Shown: piece by piece, positions 28,803 through 38,561 of the stretch
How positions within the stretch are numbered: the stretch's first letter is position 1
Layout of the letters: every line of letters begins with the position of its first letter
DNA from: Caballeronia grimmiae
Lineage (GTDB): Bacteria; Pseudomonadota; Gammaproteobacteria; Burkholderiales; Burkholderiaceae
NCBI RefSeq assembly: GCF_000698555.1
Contig: NZ_JFHE01000008.1
Span: 1 to 64,000, forward strand
Length of the DNA: 64,000 nucleotides
Direction of reading: 5' to 3'
Notes under the pieces: generated by a model
Database searches by the model: none
The model's input: only the letters and a program-made list of their open reading frames with translations
What the model was told of the DNA's origin: nothing
Program-made: the position numbers and the translations under genes

Positions 28803-29105
28803 TTAGGCTGCGAGAAGAACGTGATTGGACACGGACGCCGCAGCCGTCGCTTCGTGGCCGCGGCTCGCGAGGCCACCCAGCATCGCATCGGCGCTCAGGC
28901 GGAAGAAGCACAGCAGTTGCGACGACGACGCGAGCTTTTCTGTCTGCGCCGGCGAGAGCTTGAGCAGCGTATCCGCCATTTCCGACGACAGGCCCAGATG
29001 CGCCTGTGCCGCCTCGCGGTCGGCCGCCAGAACGCGTTGAGCGAGCATGAGATACGACATATTCAACTCGCGGATGGAACCGAGGTCGGAGGAAGCGTGG
29101 ATCAT
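28803..29105 (-). CDS. flhD: Flagellar master regulator FlhD
   Basis: A 100-residue FlhD protein, the partner of FlhC in activating flagellar class II operons. SIRELNMSYLMLAQRVLAADREAAQAHLGLS is the family hallmark, followed by the LCFFRLS segment. The ATG at 29105 gives the usual short N-terminus before the conserved helix. It leads the flhDC operon. A long non-coding region of almost 1 kb upstream is typical of the heavily regulated flhD promoter. Confidence 0.96.
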   Translation of the reverse strand: MIHASSDLGSIRELNMSYLMLAQRVLAADREAAQAHLGLSSEMADTLLKLSPAQTEKLASSSQLLCFFRLSADAMLGGLASRGHEATAAASVSNHVLLAA

Positions 29106-30065
29106 GGCGGCGGACCAGTTAGAAGTTCGACTTGCTCATCGCGCCGCATCGTTGAGGCGCAAGCAAATTGTCTGACTACGCACCGGGATTTGCAACATTT
29201 AGTTACATCGAGCAATCGTTTGCTACAGAAAATCCAACGCACGCAATCGTGCGCGAAGAGAGGGATATTTTCTTCAGTTCGGGGGTTAGCGCGTGATTGA
29301 ATGCTGATAGACGGCACAAGCTTTCATTTTTCTTCCTGCGTTGCGCCGGATTCTGAATGTTGATTCTTGGCATGCATCAGGGGCGTGTAGGCGAAAATCG
29401 GTAACAGCTACTCGATAAGGTGTTACCCGACTGATGCGAGAAAACGACAGAGTTACTTCTGTCGGCAAAGTTGTGGTCGGTACGTTACGCCGACCGCGAA
29501 CCTTCTTCTATCCGTCACCCCTCGGTAAGCGTTCGCGACTCGCATGAAGGCAAGGCCGCAGGCATCTCACGCGTTCGCGCGCCTCGCTCGCGGCCTTTTT
29601 TCGGCGAACGAGCGTTTTGTTTTTACGGGTACGAGCGAGTGGCTCATTTGAAAACGGCCGGCATGTAACCGATTCAGCCGCAGCGCGCGTGACCAATCTG
29701 CGGCCTACAGGTCGCGCACGACGAAAAGAATCGGCCCTTTGTATATGCGCCTGCCAAGCCCATACCAGAGACCCGAAGCGCCGACTAAGCGAAGCGCGTC
29801 GTATGCATAGAGTGCCGCGCATATGAAAGCCGTGAAGCTTAGGGGCCGCGCACAGCGCGCAACAAGACAAAGCTCAAGGCGATCCCGCCCAGCAAACAAA
29901 ATCGGCGCGCGTACCGTGGAAGATGGAACGAGAGATCAGGACTGAAATCAGTTGCCGGTATCGCGACGATTCGCGGCGTTACGATCGCAAGCGTCTCAAA
30001 CTCGTTAAGTCAGGCATCACTTCTTGCTCAGCAGTGAAATGGCGAGGCGCGGATCGAATAGCGCC
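29106..30065. other. Long region upstream of flhD
   Basis: About 960 bases without a confident gene. The part next to flhD (29150-29500) is AT-richer than its surroundings and should hold the flhD promoter(s) and long leader. The part at 29500-30060 contains scattered open frames, of which only the minus-strand frame at 29705-29899 looks at all protein-like. Confidence 0.5.
29705..29899 (-). CDS. Possible small hydrophobic protein
   Basis: A 64-codon frame with a TTG start. It has a hydrophobic middle (FTAFICAALYAYDALRLVGASGLWYGLG) followed by a basic end and the tail GPILFVVRDL. The peptide looks membrane-compatible, but third-position GC is only moderate and no ribosome site is clear. It could be a small protein or chance. 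Confidence 0.2.
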   Translation of the reverse strand: MFAGRDRLELCLVARCARPLSFTAFICAALYAYDALRLVGASGLWYGLGRRIYKGPILFVVRDL

Positions 30066-30872
30066 TCACGACAATTGTGCAGCCGACAGATCGATCGTTC
30101 CTTCCAGATATTGCACCGCGTGACCCGAAATCAGCACTCTGTCCGCTTCAAGCTCGCAATACAGAACGCCGCTCCGCTCGGAAGCCTGTAGCGCAACGAG
30201 TTTTCTTTTACCGATCAATGTCGACCAGAGCGGAGCAAGAGCCGCGTGAATGGACCCGGTCACCGGGTCTTCAGCGCCGCCGTTTGCCGGCCAAAAGTAG
30301 CGAGACACAAAGTCGTGACGGTCTCCGCGCGCAGTCACCACGACGTCTCGTGGACCAAGCTGCGCAATGAGTTCGAGCTTGGGCACGACCGCGCGTACAT
30401 CGGTCTCCGTGTCGTACAGGGCAATGTAGGCCTGCTCGCTCGTGAAGACCGCTTTAGGTTGAATCGATAAACCGCGCACAAGGTCGCCGGGAACGTCCTT
30501 CGTTGGCTCGTACTCGCGCCGTGGAAAGTTCATTTCTATCAGACCTTGTGACCGGTACACCGAGAACGCCCCGGTCGCTCGTGCATGGAAATCGATGTGG
30601 GTGGCTTGAGGAAGGTGCTTGAATAGAACGAAGGCGCTTGCCAGCGTCGCGTGTCCACAGAAGGCAATTTCCTTGATCGGAGAAAACCACCGGATGTCGA
30701 ACCCTCCATCATCCCGGCGCACGACGAACGCCGTTTCCGACAGATTGCTTTCGCTAGCGATCGCTTGCATCAGGGAAGCGGAAAGCCATGAGTCGAGCGG
30801 AACGACTGCTGCGTAATTTCCTTTGAACAAGTCGCTTGTAAACGCGTCGATCTGATAGAGCTTCAGTTTCAT
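30066..30872 (-). CDS. PhzF-family isomerase-like protein
   Basis: A 268-residue PhzF/diaminopimelate-epimerase-fold protein. The N-terminal QIDAFTSDLFKGNYAAVVPL fits the family F-x-GNPAAV motif with Tyr in place of Pro. LSETAFVV supplies the conserved Glu, IAFCGHATLASAFVLF matches the GHAT motif, and GAEDPVTGSIHAALAPLW the second-lobe motif. Reactions are known for few members (PhzF isomerises a phenazine precursor). ATG 30872 is chosen because MKLKLYQIDAF is the family start. No phenazine gene is nearby, so the substrate is open. Confidence 0.93.
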   Translation of the reverse strand: MKLKLYQIDAFTSDLFKGNYAAVVPLDSWLSASLMQAIASESNLSETAFVVRRDDGGFDIRWFSPIKEIAFCGHATLASAFVLFKHLPQATHIDFHARATGAFSVYRSQGLIEMNFPRREYEPTKDVPGDLVRGLSIQPKAVFTSEQAYIALYDTETDVRAVVPKLELIAQLGPRDVVVTARGDRHDFVSRYFWPANGGAEDPVTGSIHAALAPLWSTLIGKRKLVALQASERSGVLYCELEADRVLISGHAVQYLEGTIDLSAAQLS

Positions 30873-31118
30873 AGGCACACTCGGGCAAGCGGACGGTATG
30901 GGAAGTGATCCGCATGGTATCGACCAACACGCTCTGCAAACAGACACACTTTGAAGCGCACACGCCGATAATTGACAGCAATGCGCCGATGAAAGAGCTT
31001 CGCCACTTCAAAGACACTCAATCCCTCAAGTTTCCAAACCCACACGCCGACATAACGCTTAACTCGTTTTACAACACCCTCGCGCTGCAGTGGCACCAGC
31101 TACAAGAACCGGACAAAA

Positions 31119-33629
31119 ATGGAACATAAGAACGCACCGGGCCTCCGAGTCATCGACTGCATGCTTCACGCGCACGACACGAGGCTCATGCTGCTCGCTT
31201 GCATCGTATGCGCTATCGGCATTTACGCATCCTTCGCGGTCGGACGACATGCCGCCCGCGCGTCGGGCAAAGCGCGGATTCACTGGGGCGTCGTCAATGT
31301 CGTGGCAAGCGGATGCACGGCGTGGGCGACCCACTTCATCGTGCTGCTCGCTTTCGAGCCGCACATGCCTGCGGCGTTCGAACCATTCCTGACGGCGGTG
31401 TCGCTGGCGTGCGCGATCATCGGCATCGGCGCGGGCGCAACCGTGTCGATCACCGATCCGCGCTCGCCACGACAGTTCCTGGCCGGGATGATCATCGGTA
31501 CCGGCGTGGCGGCCCTTCACTACATCGGACAGAGCGCCTATCTGGTACAGGGCACGGTGTCATGGGACCTGGAACTGGTCGTGTCGTCGATTGCAGTGAG
31601 TCTGCCGTTGTTCGGCCTGTCCATGGTGGCGATCGCCAATCGCAACCGGCGCATCAGGCAGTGCGCCGCTCCGCTAATGCTCTTCGCGATCGCGCTGCTG
31701 CATTTCTGCGGCATGGCGGCAATGACGTTGCGCTACGATCCCAGCGTTGCCTTTCCCTCCGATGCCGTTTCTCCCCAGGCCGTTACGCCCGTCGTCGCCG
31801 GCGTTTCGCTCGCGCTGATCATGCTGGCGGTGCTCGGCTGGCGATTCGACCTTGCGGCGAAAGCGCGGCTCCGGCAAGACAGGCGACGGCTGCGCGACCT
31901 CGCCGACGTTGCACTGGAAGGCCTGCTCATCACCCAAAGCAACGTGATCGTCACGTCGAACAGCAGCATCGAGCGCCTGTCGGGCTTTGCACAGGACGAT
32001 CTTGCAGGGAGGCATGTCAGCGCGCTGCTTCCGCACTTCGATCTCGCCGGCTTGCCCGAGAAGGAGGAGCGCGAAACGGAACTGGTCGGCGCGACAGGGC
32101 AGCGCATTCCGGTTCGCGTGCTTCGTTCCGAAGTACCACTGGGCCACAAGCTGCAGACCGTCATCGCGGTGCGCGACCAACGGGAACGCCTGCGCACCGA
32201 GGCGAAGATGCGCGCGCTCGCCTTTAACGATTCGCTCACGGGCCTGCCCAACCGCGCGAGCTTCTATGAGCTGCTTACGCTGCAAACCGCTGTTCCTGCC
32301 GATGCCGACAAGCCCTTCGCCGTGGTGTTGGTCGACCTCGATCGCTTCAAGCAAGTGAACGATACGTTCGGTCATCTCACCGGCGACACCGTCCTGATGC
32401 AGATAGCTGATCGGTTGCGGGCGCTCGTCAAGGCCGGCGACGTGGTCGCACGCCTCGGCGGCGACGAGTTCGCGGTAATGCACAGCGGCGCCCAGGCGGA
32501 AGCGGCGTGCGCGCTGTGCGTCGGCATCGTCGAAGCATGCAACAGCGGGACATTCGTCGTGGACGGTCAGTCGATTCACCTCGGCGCAAGCGTCGGCTTT
32601 GCGCTTTACCCGGCAGACGGCGGCGCGCCCGCTGAACTGCTGCGCAACGCGGATCTCGCGCTCTACGCGGCGAAAGCGGACGGCAAGGGAACGTATCGGC
32701 GTTACGAGTCCGCGTTGAACGACAAGACGCAGGAAAGACAGGCGCTGGAAGCCGGGCTGCGGCGCGCGCTGACGGACGGACAACTGGAGCTTCACTATCA
32801 GCCGCTGGTCGATGCCAAAACCGGTCGCATCGCCTCCGCGGAAGCGCTGGTGCGTTGGCGGCATCCCGAGCGCGGGCTCGTTTCTCCAGCGGAGTTCATC
32901 GAGATCGCGGAAGAGTCGGGCCTCATCATTCCACTGGGCAACTGGGTGCTGCGAACAGCTTGTGCCGAAGCGGCGACGTGGCCTGCGAACATCGGCGTGG
33001 CGATCAATCTTTCGCCCGTGCAATTCCGCGACAAGGCGCTGGCGTCGAATGTGGTATCGGCACTCAAGGAGGCCGGACTCGAGCCACAGCGACTCGAACT
33101 GGAAATCACTGAAGGCGTCTTGCTCATGGACGAGGCTCGCACGCTTCATACGCTGAACCATCTGCGTGCGATGCACGTGAGAATCTCGATGGACGATTTC
33201 GGCACGGGCTACTCGTCCCTGAGCTACATCCGCAAGTTTCCATTCGACAAGATCAAGATCGACCAGTCATTCGTTCGCAACATTCCTCACGACGCAGAGA
33301 GTGTCGGGATCGTGCGGGCGATCATCACGATGAGCGCATGTCTTGGGCTTCCGACCACGATGGAAGGCGTGGAGACAGCCGAACAGTTCGGCTTCGCTGT
33401 GTCTGAAGGCTGCAGCGCGATACAAGGCTATTTTGTCAGTCGCCCGGTTCCGGCTGCTCAACTTCGCACGCTGTTGGGACACGACACGTTATGTGCGAGC
33501 GTGGAGGGTGATGGTGTCGGGCGTTCAATCCTTGCAGATTCGCGCGACGAAGGGTTGGACAGTGCATCGAGCGATGAACTGGTCTTGCAGCATTCGGCTA
33601 CTGACCGGAGCATCAACCGATACGCCTAA
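31119..33629 (+). CDS. MHYT-PAS-GGDEF-EAL cyclic-di-GMP signalling protein
   Basis: An 836-residue inner-membrane protein. About seven N-terminal helices (residues 20-245) form an MHYT sensor, with the histidines seen in WATHFIV, ALHYIG and LLHFCGM; this module is thought to bind metal and sense gas. A PAS-like segment (about 250-350) leads to the cyclase domain with RLGGDEFAV. The phosphodiesterase domain follows with EALVRW, INLSPVQF, EITEG, DDFGTGYSS and KIDQSF. Both catalytic sites look intact. The usual inhibitory RxxD is replaced by KAGD. It may make or break c-di-GMP and so link respiration or gas signals to motility; flhDC lies 2 kb away. Confidence 0.93.
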   Translation: MEHKNAPGLRVIDCMLHAHDTRLMLLACIVCAIGIYASFAVGRHAARASGKARIHWGVVNVVASGCTAWATHFIVLLAFEPHMPAAFEPFLTAVSLACAIIGIGAGATVSITDPRSPRQFLAGMIIGTGVAALHYIGQSAYLVQGTVSWDLELVVSSIAVSLPLFGLSMVAIANRNRRIRQCAAPLMLFAIALLHFCGMAAMTLRYDPSVAFPSDAVSPQAVTPVVAGVSLALIMLAVLGWRFDLAAKARLRQDRRRLRDLADVALEGLLITQSNVIVTSNSSIERLSGFAQDDLAGRHVSALLPHFDLAGLPEKEERETELVGATGQRIPVRVLRSEVPLGHKLQTVIAVRDQRERLRTEAKMRALAFNDSLTGLPNRASFYELLTLQTAVPADADKPFAVVLVDLDRFKQVNDTFGHLTGDTVLMQIADRLRALVKAGDVVARLGGDEFAVMHSGAQAEAACALCVGIVEACNSGTFVVDGQSIHLGASVGFALYPADGGAPAELLRNADLALYAAKADGKGTYRRYESALNDKTQERQALEAGLRRALTDGQLELHYQPLVDAKTGRIASAEALVRWRHPERGLVSPAEFIEIAEESGLIIPLGNWVLRTACAEAATWPANIGVAINLSPVQFRDKALASNVVSALKEAGLEPQRLELEITEGVLLMDEARTLHTLNHLRAMHVRISMDDFGTGYSSLSYIRKFPFDKIKIDQSFVRNIPHDAESVGIVRAIITMSACLGLPTTMEGVETAEQFGFAVSEGCSAIQGYFVSRPVPAAQLRTLLGHDTLCASVEGDGVGRSILADSRDEGLDSASSDELVLQHSATDRSINRYA

Positions 33630-33755
33630 CAGACACGCACGACAAGCAATCAACGATCGCCATACCCCCACGGTATAGCCTCAGTCCGCATCGGTATTAG
33701 ACGCGCCGCGCGCCGCTCACTTACGCTCCGACGCATAACTCACAACGGAGACACC

Positions 33756-35093
33756 ATGAGCACGCCTCTCGATATCGCGTCGCTGATCGATCGCGAACGC
33801 GTTCGTCCGTTTCAATGGACGGTCTTTCTGCTGTGCTTCGCGACCACGCTGTTCGATGGCTTCGATACGCAGGCCATCGCATACACCGGTCCTGCAATCG
33901 TCGCGGCATTCCATCTCGCCCCTGGCGATCTCGCGCCGATCCTCATCGCGGGCACGCTCGGCATGACCATCGGCGCGATGACGCTCGGGCTCGTCGGCGA
34001 TCGCGTCGGGCGGCGTCCGGCGTTGCTCGGCGGCGTCGCGCTGTTCAGCATCGCATCGCTGGCGACAGCATTCGCGACCGGCACGACGCAGATCATCGCG
34101 CTGCGCTTCATCGCGGGGCTCGGTATGGGCGGTTGCACGCCGGTGCTGCTCGCGCTCGCGGCGGAGTATGGTCCGGCGCGGCATCGCGGCGCCATCATGA
34201 CGGGCGTGCTGCTCGGCCTGCCCGCCGGCGCGATGCTCGGCGGACTGCTCGCGGCGCGGATGCTGCCGGTAATCGGCTGGCAAGGCGTGTTCGTGGTCGG
34301 CGGCGCGGCGCCGCTCGCGCTACTCGTGGTGCTCTGGTTCGTGCTGCCCGAATCGCTGCATTATCTCGTGACGCGCACGCGCGGCGATCATCGCGCGGTG
34401 ACTGCGGTGCTGGCGCGCATCGTGCCGCAACCGTTCGCGCACGACACGCGCTTCGCCGTGAAGGAAGCCGCCGGGCGCGCGAGTGTCGCCGCGCTGTTTC
34501 GCGAGGGCAACGCCCGCAACACCGTGGCGATCTGGGCCGTCTATTTCTTCAACTGGATCGCGTGGTTCATGTTCCTGTCGTGGCTGCCGACGGTACTGAA
34601 AGCCGCAGGCCTGCCCGCCGCGCAAGCGCCGCTCGGCACGGTCGTCGTGAATGCTGTGTTCATCGTCTGCGCGATTCCGCTTTCCTGCGTGTTGCCGAAA
34701 GTGAGCACGCGGCGGCTGCTGATCGCGCTGCTTTTGCTCGGCATCGCGATTGCGATCGGGCTCGCTTACGCCGATACCTCGTGGGGACTCGTGTTTACGC
34801 TCGCGGGCGCGGCGGGGCTCGGCATCGGCGGGCAGCAGATCGCGCTCAACTACCTGGTCGTGAGCGCGTATCCGACGACGCTGCGCGCGACCGCCACCGG
34901 CTGGGCCATCGGCATGGGACGCGTCGGCGCGATCGCCGGATCGGCCGTCGGCGGCACGTTCCTGAACATGGGCGGGCCGAGCGGCTTCTATCTGACGCTC
35001 GCCGTGCCGCTCGCGGCGGCGCTGCTCGCCGTCATCGCGATCCGCACGAACGCGCGCGAAGCGGACGCGTCGCTCGTGACCGCCGCGCACTGA
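33756..35093 (+). CDS. AAHS-type MFS transporter (aromatic acid:H+ symporter family)
   Basis: A 445-residue, 12-segment MFS carrier. LCFATTLFDGFDTQAIAYTGPAI in TM1 carries the DGxD motif that marks the aromatic acid:H+ symporter group (PcaK/BenK). GLVGDRVGRRPALLGG is the loop 2-3 motif, and LPESLHYLVTR follows TM6. It likely imports a benzoate-type or related carboxylate. No catabolic gene is beside it, so the substrate is not fixed. Its GC content is visibly high. Confidence 0.9.
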   Translation: MSTPLDIASLIDRERVRPFQWTVFLLCFATTLFDGFDTQAIAYTGPAIVAAFHLAPGDLAPILIAGTLGMTIGAMTLGLVGDRVGRRPALLGGVALFSIASLATAFATGTTQIIALRFIAGLGMGGCTPVLLALAAEYGPARHRGAIMTGVLLGLPAGAMLGGLLAARMLPVIGWQGVFVVGGAAPLALLVVLWFVLPESLHYLVTRTRGDHRAVTAVLARIVPQPFAHDTRFAVKEAAGRASVAALFREGNARNTVAIWAVYFFNWIAWFMFLSWLPTVLKAAGLPAAQAPLGTVVVNAVFIVCAIPLSCVLPKVSTRRLLIALLLLGIAIAIGLAYADTSWGLVFTLAGAAGLGIGGQQIALNYLVVSAYPTTLRATATGWAIGMGRVGAIAGSAVGGTFLNMGGPSGFYLTLAVPLAAALLAVIAIRTNAREADASLVTAAH

Positions 35094-35176
35094 CTGCGAC
35101 ACGAGGGCGGCGCGTTGCGGACGCTGTTCAGCATCGCCGATGCATGAACGGCGTCCGTCGCAAGCCGCAGCGTACG

Positions 35177-36283
35177 TTACTCGTTCGGCACGCCGATTTG
35201 CGGATCGGCGGGCGTCGCCGGATCGGGACTCACCGCAACGGGCGCATAGTTGACGACGTTCGGCAGTCGCGGATTGCTCGAGTTCGTACTGTCGAGGATG
35301 CGGGACTGAATCGTCGTGGTATCGGTCACGCCCCAGAAGTTGTTCGAGAAGTCGAGCGTATGAATCGCCGATGCAGCGTACGTGCCGTGAGCCGCAATCA
35401 CCATGCGGTTCGTATTCGGCGAAGTCTTCTTGAACAGGAACGAATTGTTCTTCGCGATGCCGGCAGGCGCGCCGCTCGCCGGGAAATTGTCGATGAGCAC
35501 GAGCGGATCGACCATGTTCACGAACAGGTTGTTCTGCACGATCACCGAAGGATCGAAGGCGAAGGCAGCCGAATCGACGAACGTGTTGTACTTGACCGTC
35601 GAGTTCTTGAAACTCGGATAGCCGTTCGTTCCCGCCTCGTAGGTGGTCACACCGGCGCGAACAATAGGCGTCACGTTCAGGCGGTAAGCCTGCGTGTAGG
35701 TCATCGAGAACGGCGCAGCGGGGCTGATCTGCACGAACGCGTCTTCGAGACGCGCATGCTGGATGCTCACCGTGCCGCCGCCCACATTGGCGTCGACGTT
35801 GCTGACCGTCACCCCCAGCAGTTGCGACTGATCGCTGCCACCCACGTTCAGCTTCCCGGCGACGTTGATGATTCCCTTAGTCGGAATCTTCCCGATGCAG
35901 TCGGCCGTGCATGGCACCGGCTTCATGCTCTCGACGATGACGCCATCCGGGATCGTGAGCGTAGCGCCCTTGGCTACCTGCACCGTGCCGGCGATGTAAT
36001 AGGGCGATCCGCTCGCCGGCCATGTGGTGTCGGCCGAAATCACGGTGCCGTCAGCGATGACCGTTTGCGGCTGTGCGTAGACGTAGGCGGTGACGAGCTT
36101 GCCGGACGCATCGGAACAGACCTTGGCCGGGTCCGTCGTGAAGGGGCCGCCTGAACATGCGGCGGCAGTCGAGCTGGACGCAGGCGCGGCTGACGCTGCA
36201 GACGTCGCGCTGGTTTCACCGCCACCGCCGCCGCCACATGCCGCAAGCACAACGCTCAGTCCAACCGCCATGCGTGATTTCAT
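35177..36283 (-). CDS. Secreted lipoprotein with beta-helix-like repeats
   Basis: A 368-residue lipoprotein. MKSRMAVGLSVVLAACGGGGGG gives a lipobox (LAAC) and the poly-Gly tether often seen in Burkholderia lipoproteins. A Ser/Ala-rich linker follows. The body has a repeating pattern of short strands and Asn residues (IAGTVQVAKGATLTIPDGV, TVKYNTFVDSAAF, VIVQNNLFVNMVD, IAKNNSFLFKK, LDFSNNFWG), as in right-handed parallel beta-helix proteins such as polysaccharide lyases. Four cysteines lie in the first third. ATG 36283 is chosen for the signal sequence. No catalytic motif is recognised; function is unknown. Confidence 0.82.
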   Translation of the reverse strand: MKSRMAVGLSVVLAACGGGGGGETSATSAASAAPASSSTAAACSGGPFTTDPAKVCSDASGKLVTAYVYAQPQTVIADGTVISADTTWPASGSPYYIAGTVQVAKGATLTIPDGVIVESMKPVPCTADCIGKIPTKGIINVAGKLNVGGSDQSQLLGVTVSNVDANVGGGTVSIQHARLEDAFVQISPAAPFSMTYTQAYRLNVTPIVRAGVTTYEAGTNGYPSFKNSTVKYNTFVDSAAFAFDPSVIVQNNLFVNMVDPLVLIDNFPASGAPAGIAKNNSFLFKKTSPNTNRMVIAAHGTYAASAIHTLDFSNNFWGVTDTTTIQSRILDSTNSSNPRLPNVVNYAPVAVSPDPATPADPQIGVPNE

Positions 36284-36461
36284 GATTTTCCCCGTGGTCT
36301 TTTCGTAGTTGCTCGCCTGCTCCGAGGCGATGAGACACGAGGTTATCGAATGTGGCGCAAAGCGATTGTGCGCTGTTCCACTTATCGCGATGATTCGTCT
36401 TATGTTTGGAAGTTGCGCCGGGACAGGCTGACAGCCGCGAAGGTACGGGCTTAGACGACGT

Positions 36462-36809
36462 ATGGACCGATGGTCGGCCGTTCGATCACGGCGGCATGGA
36501 TGGGAAAGCATTAGCCTTTTGCAAAACGGCGTGGCAGCGTGGTCCGCCTCGTCGCTGTCGTACGATCGCATCGTGGCCCAGCAGCGGGTAAAGATCGTGC
36601 GCCGGCCGGCGCGCAGCGATCGCTTTCGAAACATGCTGACGAAGAGCCTCAGTTTCGCCTCGTCGTTCTCGCGCAGTACGGCGGCGGTGTCCTCGATTCT
36701 AGGTCTCGGTGAACCGGCTGTATCGCTTCTGGCGCATCAGCCGGCTGCCGATGCGGACCGGGCAGCGAACGGCCTCGCCAACCGTTCGCGGCCTGTCCTG
36801 AACGGATGA
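36462..36809 (+). CDS. Hypothetical protein, possible small gene
   Basis: A 115-codon frame ending five bases before the convergent purine nucleoside permease gene. Third positions from about codon 20 onward are strongly G/C, as in real genes of this window, and the C-terminal half (MLTKSLSFASSFSRSTAAV, then GEPAVSLLAHQPAADADR) looks protein-like. The start is uncertain: ATG 36462 or an internal ATG at 36633, neither with a good ribosome site. No family recognised. Confidence 0.4.
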   Translation: MDRWSAVRSRRHGWESISLLQNGVAAWSASSLSYDRIVAQQRVKIVRRPARSDRFRNMLTKSLSFASSFSRSTAAVSSILGLGEPAVSLLAHQPAADADRAANGLANRSRPVLNG

Positions 36810-36814
36810 CTTCT

Positions 36815-37930
36815 TCAGTGCGACGGCACGCCTTTTTGCCAAGCGCCCCAGTGCGTGACGATCTCCTTGACGACTGGCCCGCCCGTCAGATACAGATTCT
36901 GTATCGCCGGCGCGAAGCCGCCCTGTGAAGCGTAGTTGAGTAGATTGTCCGCAGCCGTCTGTCCTTGATACGGCCGGTCGAAGTCCGATCCGGTACGCAG
37001 CACCGCCACGCGCGACAAGTCCACCCGGTTCACGCTGGCCGCGCGCTTGAGCGCTTCGAACGTCGCGTTGTCTTCCTGCTGCGTCGTGCAATAGACGCCT
37101 TTACCGTCGGTCAAAAGACGCGTCCAGTCACGCGCTCGCTCGCCGATGTATTTGCCCGACCACCACGTATCGCCGGCGAGCGTATCGCACTGGATCACGG
37201 CGGGCGGCTGGTTCGCTGGCGCGTAGCTGAATTTTGCGCGGGCCACTTTGGCTTCATCGCTGTCGGACAGCTTGACGTTGCGCGAGATCGCGTAGGCCGC
37301 GTCCGCGAGGGATGCGTTGAGCGCGAACACTTCAGTGCGGTAATCGAGCGGCGGCTTCTCCTTCGGGCCTTTGGTGTTGATGCCCGTGAAGCCGGTTTCC
37401 CAGTCGGCGGGTTTCTCGCGTGCGTCCAGTTCCCACTGAATGCCGAAATCCACCAGATACTTCGCCCATGCCGCCGCGCCGACCGTGCCGCGAGCCGGAT
37501 CGATGCCCGCGATTCCCGCGACCAGAAAGTACGTGTGCCGCAAATCGAACTGGTCGGAGAAGCCCAGCGCCATGATGGACGCCGCCGCATTGGTGTGGCC
37601 CATGCCCGTCGTCATCACGCAGACATCGTCGCGATTGCAGTTCACATTTGGGTAATCCGGCGATAACCCAGGCACCTTGACGGGCTGCCATGGACCGAGG
37701 TTGTCGAGCCAGACCTGACCTTCGGGGCCGAACATGGAGATGATCATGACCTTGACGTGCCGGCCACCGTTGTCATGCCGGTCGTAGCCGCGGTCGGAGT
37801 CGTCCTGTGCGGAAGCGCAGCCGGTGATGACCGAGAGACTCGTCAGCGCGACGGCGGCGTTCCTTGAGGTGAGAGCTTTGCGGGCGTGCCTTGCATAGAC
37901 GTTCCGTCGAAACGCGGCAACTATTCTCAT
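36815..37930 (-). CDS. Purine nucleoside permease (NUP family)
   Basis: A 371-residue exported protein of the NUP/purine nucleoside permease family. The N-terminus is basic, then hydrophobic, ending in a lipobox-like VITGC. The body has VKVMIISMFGPEGQVWLDNL, VMTTGMGHTNAAASIMALG, YFLVAGIAGIDPARGT, WWSGKYIGERARDW and VLRTGSDFDRPYQGQTA, all resembling nucleoside phosphorylase-fold proteins of this family. It probably binds or processes purine nucleosides in the envelope. ATG 37930 is used because the longer frame adds a non-signal-like stretch. Confidence 0.9.
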   Translation of the reverse strand: MRIVAAFRRNVYARHARKALTSRNAAVALTSLSVITGCASAQDDSDRGYDRHDNGGRHVKVMIISMFGPEGQVWLDNLGPWQPVKVPGLSPDYPNVNCNRDDVCVMTTGMGHTNAAASIMALGFSDQFDLRHTYFLVAGIAGIDPARGTVGAAAWAKYLVDFGIQWELDAREKPADWETGFTGINTKGPKEKPPLDYRTEVFALNASLADAAYAISRNVKLSDSDEAKVARAKFSYAPANQPPAVIQCDTLAGDTWWSGKYIGERARDWTRLLTDGKGVYCTTQQEDNATFEALKRAASVNRVDLSRVAVLRTGSDFDRPYQGQTAADNLLNYASQGGFAPAIQNLYLTGGPVVKEIVTHWGAWQKGVPSH

Positions 37931-38136
37931 GGCAGGGTTCGTCCTCTTGGAGGTTCGAACTTCGAAGGAAAGCCGCACGAGCAAGCGACCCTTGTGGCGC
38001 GCCGAGCGATTATAGTCGGCATCGCGAAGGAAAGCTGCGGTGGACAAATGTGCCCTGTCGGCAGGCCGCGCGTCCCACAAGCAAGCTCGTTGTCAGGCAC
38101 CGTCGGCGGGATTTAAAGCACCATCCTTGCTGATTC

Positions 38137-38452
38137 ATGACCTCGAATGGATCAGGCTCGATTCGGCACGGACAGGCCGTGCTGACCCAAGTGCTAGAAA
38201 CTCGCTGCGAAGTGCGGCATTTACATCGCGGACTCGTGCGCGCTTACAACGAGGTAACGGAGCGCATCGGCATCGTGCGCCGCCTGACTCATTGAAGCCG
38301 CATCACCACAGCGCGAATCACGACGAGCACGCGGAGATGCCTCGCCTATTCGATCGCGGCAAGTACGGCGAAGCGGGCATGCTGTTGCGCGCGCATATCA
38401 CGTGTCGATGCTGAGCGAGGCACGCGCGAAGAAGCTGCCTTTCATCGGATGA
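38137..38452 (+). pseudogene. Remnant of a GntR-family (FCD domain) regulator
   Basis: Three frames in succession give pieces that read together like the end of an FCD ligand domain. They are EVRHLHRGLVRAYNEVTERIGIVRRLT (frame of 38137), then KPHHHSANHDEHAEMPRLFDRGKYGEAGMLLRAHIT after a shift near 38293, then SMLSEARAKKLPFIG after a second shift near 38403, ending at the TGA at 38450-38452. No DNA-binding domain is seen upstream. It is a truncated, twice-shifted relic just before the SDR gene, which it may once have controlled. Confidence 0.55.
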
Positions 38453-38561
38453 GACGAAGAGGATAGAGGTCTGCCGAGTTCGGCGAAGCCGCCGCGAAAC
38501 GGATAGCATAAAGCCCCACGGTCGACGACCGGACGCTATCCACACTCAATGGAGCTCGAAC

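Noticed and set aside
37930-37990. GGTTCGAA segment resembling a tRNA T-arm
   Set aside because: No acceptor or anticodon arms can be folded around it.
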